Assembly: GCF_900109655.1 (NCBI RefSeq)
Contig: NZ_FOAT01000015.1
Span: 1-64,000, forward strand
Length of the DNA: 64,000 nt
Reading direction: 5' to 3'
From: Hominimerdicola alba
Lineage (GTDB): Bacteria > Bacillota > Clostridia > Oscillospirales > Ruminococcaceae
Of the stretch, positions 33,832 through 42,344 are shown in pieces (positions within the stretch are counted from its first letter, which is position 1; every line of letters begins with the position of its first letter). Below the pieces are notes generated by a model. The model saw only the letters and a list, made by a program, of their open reading frames with translations, was not told the DNA's origin and made no database searches. The translations under genes were made by a program, and so were the position numbers.

Positions 33832-34452
33832 TTAAATATGACACAGCAGATATATCCATATCGCCGCGAACGGGAAAGGCAAAGCACAGAAAACTATCTC
33901 AGCCGCTTTGCGCATTTTGCTCTCCGCAGATATCTTATCCTTTATCATCGCCGCACCAAGCAATATCTCAAATGCCATCAGCAGCCCGGAAGCTATCTGC
34001 AATAAACTGATACGAAGCCATGTCATATCAATATAATTATCCATATCCAGTGCAAATTTATCCAGCAGATATTTTTTCTCCTCACCGCCGAATTTCCGCA
34101 CTCTTCCGTCGATCACGGTTTTCTTATCAAGAGCAGCGTTCTTGTCAGCCCTGACAAACAGCCATGTGCCGTCCTTGGTACAGACACTGTAAAAGTAATC
34201 ATTACCCGTAGGTATGTACCTGCAAAAGCTGTTTATTATCTCAAAATCCTCTTTGGTGTCACGATCGGTGATCTCAAATTCAACATGACCATAAAAAGGA
34301 GCTTTTTCAATATCTTTTACATCAACCTCAGACTTTACCAGAAGTCCCATCAGCCCGCTTAAAAGACATACAAGTGTGATAACTGCCGCCACAGCGCACC
34401 ACAACCGCGGATGTTTTTCGATCTTTTCAATAAGTGTACCGTTTTCGACCAT
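33832..34452 (-). CDS. Membrane protein upstream of glnA
   Basis: 206 residues with one N-terminal (CAVAAVITLVCLLSGLMGLL) and two C-terminal membrane segments (LLQIASGLLMAFEILLG, VFCALPFPFAAIWIYL). An outside domain of ~110 residues lies between them (VEFEITDRDTKEDFE, YFYSVCTKDGTWLFV). Family unknown. The ATG at 34452 follows GGAGAAAG. It is the first gene of the glnA unit, 12 bases before glnA's ribosome site. Confidence 0.75.
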   Translation of the reverse strand: MVENGTLIEKIEKHPRLWCAVAAVITLVCLLSGLMGLLVKSEVDVKDIEKAPFYGHVEFEITDRDTKEDFEIINSFCRYIPTGNDYFYSVCTKDGTWLFVRADKNAALDKKTVIDGRVRKFGGEEKKYLLDKFALDMDNYIDMTWLRISLLQIASGLLMAFEILLGAAMIKDKISAESKMRKAAEIVFCALPFPFAAIWIYLLCHI

Positions 34453-34546
34453 ACTGCTTTCTCCATGGATACTTCTGAAATCAACTCGGATATCACCGCT
34501 GAGAACGCTTTATCTCATAACGCACTAGCCTTGAACTCCACAAAGA

Positions 34547-34575
34547 ATTATACCATATTTCCCACTGCAATTCAA
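34547..34575 (-). promoter_or_regulatory. Promoter of the glnA operon
   Basis: Minus strand TTGAAT (34575-34570), 17-base spacer, TATAAT (34552-34547), about 95 bases before the first start codon. Confidence 0.78.
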
Positions 34576-34593
34576 GTGCGTTTTACAAAAAAA

Positions 34594-34634
34594 GCACAGA
34601 CAATCCGCCTATAGAAAGGCAACATCGCCTGTGC
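34594..34634 (-). terminator. Terminator after the zinc-ribbon gene
   Basis: On the minus strand GCACAGGCGATGTTGCC pairs imperfectly with GGCGGATTGTCTGTGC, followed by TTTTTTT. It overlaps the -35 side of the next promoter by no more than a few bases. Confidence 0.75.
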
Positions 34635-34645
34635 ATATCTTTTAA

Positions 34646-35635
34646 TTAGTAGTTCTGATCGCAGACAAAATCACCTGTTGCGATGTTGTAAGCAACACTG
34701 TAACCATGTGCACCATTGTCGGTGAAGAAGTAGTAGTACGCATAACCATTTTCTTCTGATCTGAACTGGCTGCCTGTAATATCGCCATTGATCCTACCTG
34801 CAACTGCTGTACGTACTGTATTTTCAAGATCTGAGATATCTACTTCTGCCTGACTGCTGCTGTCAGAAGCCTGGGACGAAGTGCCGTCACCGCTCTGTGC
34901 AGCTGATGAACTGTCACCGGGTTCAGCAAAGTTTACTGCACTGCTGTCATTGTCGCTCTGTGATGAAGTATCAGCAACGCTCTCGATAGACTGTGCAGCA
35001 GATTCAGTAGATACTGCACTCTCTGTAGGCTGAGCATTTGTATCAACGGGATCGGTTACAGCGGGTTCATCGTCTATGCCGTCGTCAACAGGTGTCTGAT
35101 CCTGAGGCTGCTGTTCAGCTGCACTTGTTGCAACAGGTCTTGCAGTTCCTGCATTGTCAGTACCATTATCATTGCCCTTTTTGCCGAAGAGTCTCATGCC
35201 GATAAATATCGCTGCGATAACGATTATCAGCACTCCCACGGTAATAACAGCAGTTATGATGAACAGGCGCTTTCTTGCTGACTCTTCCTCGTAATCATCA
35301 TCGTAACCATCATCAAAATCATCGAAGTCGTCGCCTGCAAAGAAATCATCATCTGCTCTGTCATCATCGATAACAGGAGCACTCTTCTTTCTGCTACCGC
35401 CGTTGCTGTTGCCGCGGCTGACATCGCTGTTGCTGTTGTTCTTTGCATTTTCAGGCAGAACAAAACGCTTCGTCATATCATCATCGGGCTTTTTGAATAC
35501 CTTTGTCTCGTCACCGACACCGCCCTCAGATGTCATATTGCCGTCCTCATCGATAAGCAGATTGTGGCAGAACTTGCAAAGTACAGCCTCACCTGAAAGC
35601 TCCTTACCGCAGTACGGACAAGTTTTTGTTTTCAT
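34646..35635 (-). CDS. Zinc-ribbon membrane protein with Ser/Asp-rich stalk
   Basis: 329 residues. An N-terminal zinc ribbon (CPYCGKELSGEAVLCKFC) is followed by a charged cytoplasmic region, one membrane helix (ITAVITVGVLIIVIAAIFIG, about 129-148), a long low-complexity Asp/Ser/Gln stalk (about 160-270) and a small C-terminal domain (TVRTAVAGRINGDITG, GYAYYYFFTDNGAHG). The ribbon faces inside and the tail outside. Function unknown. The ATG at 35635 follows GAGGGGAATGG, and TTGATT-17-TATCAT near 35700-35730 may be the promoter. Confidence 0.78.
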   Translation of the reverse strand: MKTKTCPYCGKELSGEAVLCKFCHNLLIDEDGNMTSEGGVGDETKVFKKPDDDMTKRFVLPENAKNNSNSDVSRGNSNGGSRKKSAPVIDDDRADDDFFAGDDFDDFDDGYDDDYEEESARKRLFIITAVITVGVLIIVIAAIFIGMRLFGKKGNDNGTDNAGTARPVATSAAEQQPQDQTPVDDGIDDEPAVTDPVDTNAQPTESAVSTESAAQSIESVADTSSQSDNDSSAVNFAEPGDSSSAAQSGDGTSSQASDSSSQAEVDISDLENTVRTAVAGRINGDITGSQFRSEENGYAYYYFFTDNGAHGYSVAYNIATGDFVCDQNY

Positions 35636-35830
35636 TTATATACCATTCCCCTCAGTAATGTAGTTCCAAATATAGTACCCCTCATCGGGGCATACTAATA
35701 TGATAGCATAAATATCCGTAAAAATCAACCGTTTTTAACAAAAAAATCGGAAAAATTTCATCATATATCATGTTGTACAAAATACGGGGCATTTTCGGGG
35801 AAATTTCGCAAAAGTGTCCAGAAAATTCCG

Positions 35831-38113
35831 TCAGCTCTTTCTTCTTCTCACCTGTATGCCGCCGAGGTTGGAGCCTATGGACTCGATAGTTCTGTTATCC
35901 CTCTTGTCGGACTGCTTTTTCTTCTTTCCGCCGCCCTGTCTGCGCTCGGGCTTGGGTGCTGTGGGCTTGGAGGGGTCTTTCATAGTCAGGGATACTCTTC
36001 CGCGCTGCATATCAACATCCAGTACCCATACCTTTACGACGTCGCCGACCTTTACAACTTCCAGCGGGTGCTTGATGAACTTGTCGCAAAGCTGGGAGAT
36101 ATGTACCAGACCGTCCTCATGCACACCAATATCAACAAACGCACCGAAGTCGATAACATTTCTTACAGTACCCATCAGCTCCATACCCGGTGTGAGATCT
36201 TTCAGTTCCATAACGTCGCCGCTTCTCATCAGGGGAGGAGGCAGTTCATCACGGGGGTCACGTCCGGGCTTTTCAAGCTCCTTGACGATATCCGTAAGGG
36301 TAGGCAGACCTGTATCCAGTTCCTTAGCAAGAGCCGCAAGGTCACGGTCTTTCATAGCAGAGGTCAGCTTTTCGGTGTTGCCAACATCGCTCTCATCTAT
36401 GCCGCACTTCTCCAGCAGAGCCTTTGCAGCTGCGTAGCTCTCGGGGTGGATACCTGTATTGTCAAAGGGATTCTTAGCCTCGGGCACACGCAGGAAGCCA
36501 GCGCACTGCTCATAAGCTTTAGCACCAAGCTTCTTGACTTTCAGCAGCTGCTTTCTGTCGGTGAATGCGCCATTCTCTTCACGGTAAAGCACGATATTCT
36601 TTGCCACAGCGGAGTTGATTCCCGAAATGTACGAAAGCAGAGAATAAGATGCTGTATTTACATCAACACCAACCGAGTTAACGCAGTCCTCAACAACACC
36701 CTTGAGAGCATCGTCCATTCTTGCCTTGGGCATATCGTGCTGATACTGTCCAACACCTACTGCCTTGGGATCGATCTTTACAAGCTCCGCAAGGGGATCC
36801 TGCAAACGTCTTGCGATGGATACAGCCGATCTCAGCGAAACATCGTAATCGGGGAATTCCTCAGCTGCCAGCTTTGAAGCTGAGTAAACCGAAGCACCTG
36901 CCTCGGATACCACCATGTAGCTGACCTTGCGGTCGATCCCGCGGATAAGATCAGCGGTGAAATCCTCAGTTTCACGGGAAGCTGTACCGTTGCCGATAGC
37001 GATGGTAGTAACACCATACTTGTTTATCATCTTTGTGAGAACGCTCTTTGCCTCTTCCTTGCGGCGCTCGCTCTGAGTCAGGTAGACTATGGCAGTATCC
37101 AGCACCTTACCTGTTTCGTCAACGGTAGCCACCTTACAGCCGTGGGCATATCCGGGGTCAAGACCAAGTGTTACGGTATTCTTAACAGGCGGTGCCATCA
37201 ACAGCTGACGAAGATTGGACGAGAACACCTTGATAGCGCCCTCCTGCGCATTCGCAGAAAGTTCAGCCCTTATCTCACGCTCAACAGATGGAGCGATAAG
37301 TCTGCTGAAACTGTCATCGCAGGCAGCAGCCACCAGCTTGCCGCAGGCGGAATCATTCTTAACATACTGTCCGCGGCATATCTCTTCGCCCATTCCCTCG
37401 GGGATATCTATGCTGACTTTCAGCGCGCCCTCTTTCTCACCGCGGTCAAGTGCAAGTACGCGGTGACCCGCAGTCTTCGATACATTCTCGCTGTACTCGA
37501 AGTAGTTCTTGTAAACCACGTCAGCTTCCTCGGAAGCTGCAGCAGAGGTTATCTTGCCCGACTTGTTATAAGCTTCACGCAGAGCCTTTCTCAGCTCGGC
37601 ATTATCGGAAACGTCCTCAGCGATTATATCCATAGCGCCCTGAACAGCCGCAGCTGCGTCGGAAACGCCCTTTTCTTCATTAACAAAAGCAGCAGCTTCA
37701 GCGTTGGGATCGGTATCGGCAGACTGTGCCATGATAAGTTCAGCAAGAGGTTCAAGACCCTTCTCTCGTGCGATAGAAGCTCTGGTCTTTCTCTTGGGCT
37801 TGTATGGACGGTAGATGTCCTCAACTTCCACCAGCGTAACAGCCTTTTCGATAGCAGCGGCGATCTCGTCGGTCATCTTTTCCTGTTCGGTTATGGCGTT
37901 AACGACTTCCTCCTTGCGCTTTTCAAGATTGCGCAAGTAAGTCAGCCTGTCATAAAGCTCACGGATCACCTGATCGTCCAGTGAACCCGTAACTTCCTTA
38001 CGGTAACGGGCAATAAAGGGTATGGTCTTGTCGTCATCCAGCAGGGCAACAGTGTTGTCCACCTGTTCCTGTCTTAAATTGAATTCCTGTGCAAGAACTT
38101 TATTAATATCCAT
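35831..38113 (-). CDS. tex: Tex-family RNA-binding transcription accessory protein
   Basis: 760 residues in the usual Tex order: N-terminal helical domain (PFIARYRKEVTGSLDD, VEDIYRPYKPKRKTRASIA), YqgF/RuvC-like domain (LGLDPGYAHGCKVATVDE, IAIGNGTASRETE), helix-hairpin-helix region (YISGINSAVAKNIV, PFDNTGIHPE) and an S1 RNA-binding domain (LMGTVRNVIDFGAFVDIGV). A basic Gly/Lys-rich tail follows (RRQGGGKKKKQSDKR). Tex binds nucleic acid and affects transcription and ribosome function. The ATG at 38113 follows GGAAAGGAAAG; TTTACA-17-TATAAT lies about 60 bases upstream. Confidence 0.95.
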   Translation of the reverse strand: MDINKVLAQEFNLRQEQVDNTVALLDDDKTIPFIARYRKEVTGSLDDQVIRELYDRLTYLRNLEKRKEEVVNAITEQEKMTDEIAAAIEKAVTLVEVEDIYRPYKPKRKTRASIAREKGLEPLAELIMAQSADTDPNAEAAAFVNEEKGVSDAAAAVQGAMDIIAEDVSDNAELRKALREAYNKSGKITSAAASEEADVVYKNYFEYSENVSKTAGHRVLALDRGEKEGALKVSIDIPEGMGEEICRGQYVKNDSACGKLVAAACDDSFSRLIAPSVEREIRAELSANAQEGAIKVFSSNLRQLLMAPPVKNTVTLGLDPGYAHGCKVATVDETGKVLDTAIVYLTQSERRKEEAKSVLTKMINKYGVTTIAIGNGTASRETEDFTADLIRGIDRKVSYMVVSEAGASVYSASKLAAEEFPDYDVSLRSAVSIARRLQDPLAELVKIDPKAVGVGQYQHDMPKARMDDALKGVVEDCVNSVGVDVNTASYSLLSYISGINSAVAKNIVLYREENGAFTDRKQLLKVKKLGAKAYEQCAGFLRVPEAKNPFDNTGIHPESYAAAKALLEKCGIDESDVGNTEKLTSAMKDRDLAALAKELDTGLPTLTDIVKELEKPGRDPRDELPPPLMRSGDVMELKDLTPGMELMGTVRNVIDFGAFVDIGVHEDGLVHISQLCDKFIKHPLEVVKVGDVVKVWVLDVDMQRGRVSLTMKDPSKPTAPKPERRQGGGKKKKQSDKRDNRTIESIGSNLGGIQVRRRKS

Positions 38114-38279
38114 ATTTTCTTTCCTTTCCCCGCAGACTTCACATGCGGTATCATGCGGTATCTAATAATTATACCACAAAATGAGCAGATTGTAAAGACG
38201 CAGATGAACAAATATTCCAGTCAGCCTGTCCACAACGCGAAAAAGCCCGAAAAAGGCGATCACCTCTTTCGGGCAAATA

Positions 38280-39368
38280 TCACTTTATCAGCGCCAGAGC
38301 CGCATTTTTGTAGTTCTCATCATCAGTGACTTCCTTTATCACCTTGATAAAATCAGGGAAAACTATCTCAGTATTCTCGTCACTTAGTTCGATCTCAGCA
38401 ATAGCCTTGTCGTCCCAGAATGGATAAACATCTATCTCGTAATACAGATTATTCTCCGAAAGACAGTATCTTGTCTTTCTTATCTGCCTGCGGGAGGTAT
38501 CGGCATCCATCAGCAGTGCGAGGTACTCTTCCTGAGTCAGCCTGCGCTCTATCTCGACACGCTTCATATCCGTAATCTTTTTCTTTCTGGTGAGATAATA
38601 CACAAAGCTTCCGCCTGTACCGCGCTGGCGCACCCTGACTTCGTCGCCGTTATCCGATTTAAGATAAGTCTGGATTATCTCCACACGGGAACAGTTCGGC
38701 AAAGCTTCAAGCTGAACTGTGTCGGGGTACTCTATAAGGAATTTACGTTCTATCTCCAGAGGTTCAGGTTCTCCAAGGAACGAAGCTATCTCCGACATCA
38801 GACGCTGCATCTTTCCCTCAAAATCGGTGGAATTGTCTATTACCCTGAGATGGGGATGACCCGTCCATGAAGCTATGAGTTTTTCATCTATCTCACAAGC
38901 CTGCTCGGGAGTTTCCGTTCTCGCTGAATTGTTGGACAGCGTATAGAACTTCTCAGCGCCCTTAGCCGCAGTCACCAGATGGAACACCGCATCGTAGTTG
39001 TCACGGAGTTCGACTTCTTTCATGCCGATGCTGTCAAGCACCTCGGCAAATTCCTCTTTCGACATATAAGCCTTGTTATCCAGAGCACCCCTGTCACATA
39101 CGATAAGATACTTATCCTTGCCCATAGTCGAAGCCGCACGCTGGAAAACTCTTTCCTTTTCAAGCTGCAAAGCAAACAGGCTCTTCTGAAAATCCACGTT
39201 GCTGCCGCAAGTCCAGGGCGCAACTCCGCCGCCTATCAGCTCACTGGCTGTTTCGGGCACGAAAAGCACTGTGTAGCCCAGTTTGTCAAACTCTTTCATA
39301 ATACGGCTCATAGCCGTTGATTTTCCTCCGCACGGTCCGCCCGTGATTACTATCTTTTTGATATCCAT
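38280..39368 (-). CDS. P-loop ATPase fused to a CYTH domain
   Basis: 362 residues. The first ~180 form an AAA_28-type P-loop kinase-like domain (ITGGPCGGKSTAMSRI, VPETASELIGGG, LIVCDRGALDN). The second half is a CYTH domain opening with the signature LEIERKFLIEYP and carrying alternating acidic and basic strands (DEVRVRQRG, RVEIERRLTQEEY, YYEIDVYPFWDD). CYTH tunnels bind triphosphates, so the fusion may act on nucleotides or tripolyphosphate. The real role is unknown. The ATG at 39368 follows GGAGGTC. It lies between dpaB and tex. Confidence 0.85.
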   Translation of the reverse strand: MDIKKIVITGGPCGGKSTAMSRIMKEFDKLGYTVLFVPETASELIGGGVAPWTCGSNVDFQKSLFALQLEKERVFQRAASTMGKDKYLIVCDRGALDNKAYMSKEEFAEVLDSIGMKEVELRDNYDAVFHLVTAAKGAEKFYTLSNNSARTETPEQACEIDEKLIASWTGHPHLRVIDNSTDFEGKMQRLMSEIASFLGEPEPLEIERKFLIEYPDTVQLEALPNCSRVEIIQTYLKSDNGDEVRVRQRGTGGSFVYYLTRKKKITDMKRVEIERRLTQEEYLALLMDADTSRRQIRKTRYCLSENNLYYEIDVYPFWDDKAIAEIELSDENTEIVFPDFIKVIKEVTDDENYKNAALALIK

Positions 39369-39447
39369 ACCCTGACCTCCAGACGATGTCTCACGCAGGC
39401 GGCAAGCCGCTCACGCAATTATATTATAAAACACCGCCGTTCAAAAG

Positions 39448-40059
39448 TCAATAGTCACGCCCCTGTTTAACTCCGACAACAGGCTGTATCTGAACGCCTT
39501 TCAGCGCCATTTCCACCGTTTCGGGCAGAAGCGAAAGGTCAGCAACCATGGAAGCAGGCTTTTTCACGATATCGTCCTGAGCATAGGGCACAAAATAGTA
39601 GTTGCGATAATTCTGCAAAATGCCTATGTTTTTTGCACAAGCTCCAAGCGCATCATTTGTCGATATGGCTATCACCACAGGCAGACAGCTCCGCAGATGG
39701 CTTTTCACAGCCATGGTCAATGGCGTGTCGGTTATGCCCACCGCCAGCTTCGCCGCCGAATTCGCTGTACAAGGTGCCACGACCATTACATCGCACATTC
39801 TTTTCGGACCTATAGGTTCCGAATCTTCGATGGTCTTTATGACCTTTCTGCCTGCGATGTTTTCCAGCCGTTTGATATTGTTTGCCGCTTTTCCGAATCG
39901 AGTATCCACCTCTGCGGCATTGAATGACATTATTGGCAGAAGCTCCGCGCCCATATTCCGAAGCCTTTCAGCCGCGGAAAAACTTTTCTCAAATGTGCAG
40001 AAAGACCCCGACAGCCCATAGCCTATCCTGACACCTTTCAGTCTGTTTTCTGTCGGCAA
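39448..40059 (-). CDS. dpaB: Dipicolinate synthase subunit B
   Basis: 203 residues of the flavoprotein-like SpoVFB family: VRIGYGLSGSFCTFEKSF, MCDVMVVAPCTANSAAKLA, DTPLTMAVKSHLR and ISTNDALGACAKNI. With DpaA it makes the spore solute dipicolinic acid in the mother cell. The TTG start at 40059 has AGAGGGGGA upstream and overlaps the last 22 bases of dpaA. The gene looks intact. Confidence 0.92.
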   Translation of the reverse strand: MPTENRLKGVRIGYGLSGSFCTFEKSFSAAERLRNMGAELLPIMSFNAAEVDTRFGKAANNIKRLENIAGRKVIKTIEDSEPIGPKRMCDVMVVAPCTANSAAKLAVGITDTPLTMAVKSHLRSCLPVVIAISTNDALGACAKNIGILQNYRNYYFVPYAQDDIVKKPASMVADLSLLPETVEMALKGVQIQPVVGVKQGRDY

Positions 40060-40910
40060 TTTGTTATCCCCCTCTCGTCTGTTATCTCCCTTATCGATTC
40101 CGCGATAATCCTGCCTGCCGCCGCAGGTGCGGCTTTTCCAGGCAGTGCAAGAGCGTGTATCGCATTTATCTCTAATCTTTTTGCCGCCGCGAAGTCAGTT
40201 CCGCCGGGCTTTGAAGCCAGGTCTATCACCGTACACCCGGTCTTGACCGATGCCAGAATATCTTCCGTAAGAACCATCGCGGGGACTGTATTTATAATAG
40301 TATCAAATCTGCCGATATTCTCAGCAAGTTCTGTCATCGGAAAACTGTCGAAACCCTCCGACCATACCTGCGCAAGTACTTCGGGTCGTCTTGCGGTGAC
40401 TGAACATTTTGCTCCCGCCGCTTTAAAAAGCCACCCGCAGCACTTGCCTGTTCTTCCAAAACCGATGATCAACACCTTGCTGCTGAAAACAGTGTCTGCG
40501 CTGTTACCCATTGCTATCATCAGCGCACCCTCAGCCGTGGGGATACTATTTTTAACAGCCAAGCTTTCCCGCTTGAAATAATCTTCGACTTGCAGACCCA
40601 TCTGCGAAAACAGGTTTTCCTGCTTGGCGGAGATCCTGCCACCAAGTACAAGACCGCCCGATTTCACCTGAGAAGCCAGCTTTTCAAGGCTTATCTTCTC
40701 ACCGCCGATATCGATACTGTCACCGCCCGATAAAAGCGGCAGTACAAGCACATCTGCCATTTCGGGCATATCCTCGAATGAGATCAGCTTCTCTGTTTCC
40801 TCCGCCCCATCTATACCCAGCGCGTATACTTTTCCGAAAGTGCATAGCTCTTCACACATATATACCTGACGCAGGTCTCCGCCCGCACATAAAAACACAG
40901 CTTTTTCCAT
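40038..40910 (-). CDS. dpaA: Dipicolinate synthase subunit A
   Basis: 290 residues. A Rossmann dehydrogenase-like protein of the SpoVFA family: GGDLRQVYMCEEL near the start, YFKRESLAVKNSIPTAEGAL, then nucleotide-binding VLIIGFGRTGKCC, and VIDLASKPGGTDF, ALALPGKAAPAAAG. It forms dipicolinate synthase with DpaB. The ATG at 40910 follows GGGAGGTCG. A sigma-K-like promoter lies about 30 bases upstream. Confidence 0.92.
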   Translation of the reverse strand: MEKAVFLCAGGDLRQVYMCEELCTFGKVYALGIDGAEETEKLISFEDMPEMADVLVLPLLSGGDSIDIGGEKISLEKLASQVKSGGLVLGGRISAKQENLFSQMGLQVEDYFKRESLAVKNSIPTAEGALMIAMGNSADTVFSSKVLIIGFGRTGKCCGWLFKAAGAKCSVTARRPEVLAQVWSEGFDSFPMTELAENIGRFDTIINTVPAMVLTEDILASVKTGCTVIDLASKPGGTDFAAAKRLEINAIHALALPGKAAPAAAGRIIAESIREITDERGITNCRQKTD

Positions 40911-40939
40911 GCCGCGACCTCCCGTTCGTTACTGTATTT

Positions 40940-40967
40940 TATAGTATGCGGGAGAGACAGGTCGGGT
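40940..40967 (-). promoter_or_regulatory. Sigma-K-like promoter of dpaAB
   Basis: The minus strand reads ACC (40967-40965), 16 bases, CATACTATA (40948-40940). This matches the mother-cell sigma-K pattern, AC followed by 16-17 bases and CATANNNTA. No sigma-A consensus is seen. In Bacillus spoVF is under sigma-K, so the match fits the gene. Confidence 0.65.
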
Positions 40968-40982
40968 GAATGCGTACAAAAA

Positions 40983-41012
40983 ATCCCCCGAAGTCCTGAG
41001 ACCTCGGGGGAT
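40983..41012 (-). terminator. Terminator of gap
   Basis: ATCCCCCGA (40983-40991) pairs with TCGGGGGAT (41004-41012); on the minus strand TTTTTTG follows. Confidence 0.88.
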
Positions 41013-41034
41013 ATATTGTTGCAATTAATTGGGA

Positions 41035-42075
41035 TTAGCCCAGTTCTGCAAAGTACTTGATAGTTCTTACCATCTGAGATGTGTAAGAATTCTCGTTGTC
41101 GTACCAAGAAACAACCTGTACCTCGAAGAGGTCATCAGAGATCTTGGAAACCATTGTCTGAGTAGCATCGAACAGAGAACCATATCTCATGCCGATAACG
41201 TCAGAAGAAACGATAGGATCGGTGTTGTAACCGAAGCTCTCAGAAGCAGCAGCCTTCATAGCAGCGTTGATGCCGTCAACAGTAACGTCAGCCTTCTTAA
41301 CAACTGCAGTCAGGATAGTTGTAGAACCTGTAGGAACAGGAACTCTCTGTGCAGAACCGATCAGCTTGCCGTTCAGCTCAGGGATAACCAGACCGATTGC
41401 CTTAGCAGCACCTGTGCTGTTAGGAACGATGTTAGCAGCGCCAGCTCTAGCTCTTCTCATATCGCCCTTTCTGTGAGGACCATCGAGGATCATCTGATCG
41501 CCGGTGTAAGCGTGGATTGTGCTCATGATACCGCTCTGGATAGGAGCATAGTCGTTCAGAGCCTTAGCCATAGGTGCGAGGCAGTTAGTTGTGCAGGAAG
41601 CAGCAGAAATGATCTTGTCATCCTTAGTCAGAGTCTTCTCGTTAACAGAGAAAACGATTGTAGGCAGATCATTGCCTGCAGGAGCAGAGATAACTACCTT
41701 CTTAGCGCCAGCGTCGATGTGAGCCTGGCTCTTAGCCTTAGAGCAGTAGAAACCTGTGCACTCCAGAACAACGTCAACGCCCAGCTCGCCCCAAGGCAGC
41801 TCAGCAGCGTTAGCCTTTGCATAGATCTGAAGAGTCTTGCCATCAACAGTGATGGTGTTAGCCTCATCATCAGCAGAAACAGTGTGAGTATTCTCACCTA
41901 TTCTACCACAGTAACCACCCTGAGCGGTGTCGAACTTCAGCAGGTTAGCCAGCATGGAAGGCTTAGTCAGGTCGTTGATAGCAACGATCTCATAACCCTC
42001 TGCACCGAACATCTGTCTGAAAGCCAGACGGCCGATACGACCAAAACCATTAATTGCAACTTTTACATTTGCCAT
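41035..42075 (-). CDS. gap: Glyceraldehyde-3-phosphate dehydrogenase
   Basis: 346 residues, type I GAPDH of glycolysis. NAD-binding start [14 protein letters not shown], adenine-binding region VAINDLT, catalytic [15 protein letters not shown] with nucleophile Cys, phosphate-binding [14 protein letters not shown] and [19 protein letters not shown], and the ending [16 protein letters not shown]. Standard length and strongly biased codons. The ATG at 42075 follows CTAGGAGG. It has its own promoter and terminator. Confidence 0.97.
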   Translation of the reverse strand: MANVKVAINGFGRIGRLAFRQMFGAEGYEIVAINDLTKPSMLANLLKFDTAQGGYCGRIGENTHTVSADDEANTITVDGKTLQIYAKANAAELPWGELGVDVVLECTGFYCSKAKSQAHIDAGAKKVVISAPAGNDLPTIVFSVNEKTLTKDDKIISAASCTTNCLAPMAKALNDYAPIQSGIMSTIHAYTGDQMILDGPHRKGDMRRARAGAANIVPNSTGAAKAIGLVIPELNGKLIGSAQRVPVPTGSTTILTAVVKKADVTVDGINAAMKAAASESFGYNTDPIVSSDVIGMRYGSLFDATQTMVSKISDDLFEVQVVSWYDNENSYTSQMVRTIKYFAELG

Positions 42076-42110
42076 TGTATTGTACCTCCTAGAAAAAAAT
42101 TTCTGAATCT

Positions 42111-42139
42111 ATTATACACCATTTCAGAAAATATTTCAA
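42111..42139 (-). promoter_or_regulatory. gap promoter
   Basis: Minus strand TTGAAA (42139-42134), 17-base spacer, TATAAT (42116-42111). Confidence 0.82.
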
Positions 42140-42304
42140 GCCCTTTTCCAAAAAAACTTATTATTTTTTACATCTTTTCCCGAAAAATGCGCATTACGGC
42201 TGATATTTCGGTACAGCATACCAAATTCACATATCATATATAACAAATCACATTATATACATATACCTTTTCACCTGATGCATATCGTTCCCGTACACAC
42301 AAAA

Positions 42305-42334
42305 ACGTGCGGAAAGCATCAGCTCTCCGCACGT
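42305..42334 (-). terminator. Terminator of the carboxyltransferase operon
   Basis: ACGTGCGGA (42305-42313) pairs with TCCGCACGT (42326-42334); on the minus strand TTTTTG follows. Confidence 0.88.
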
Positions 42335-42344
42335 AAATAATCTA

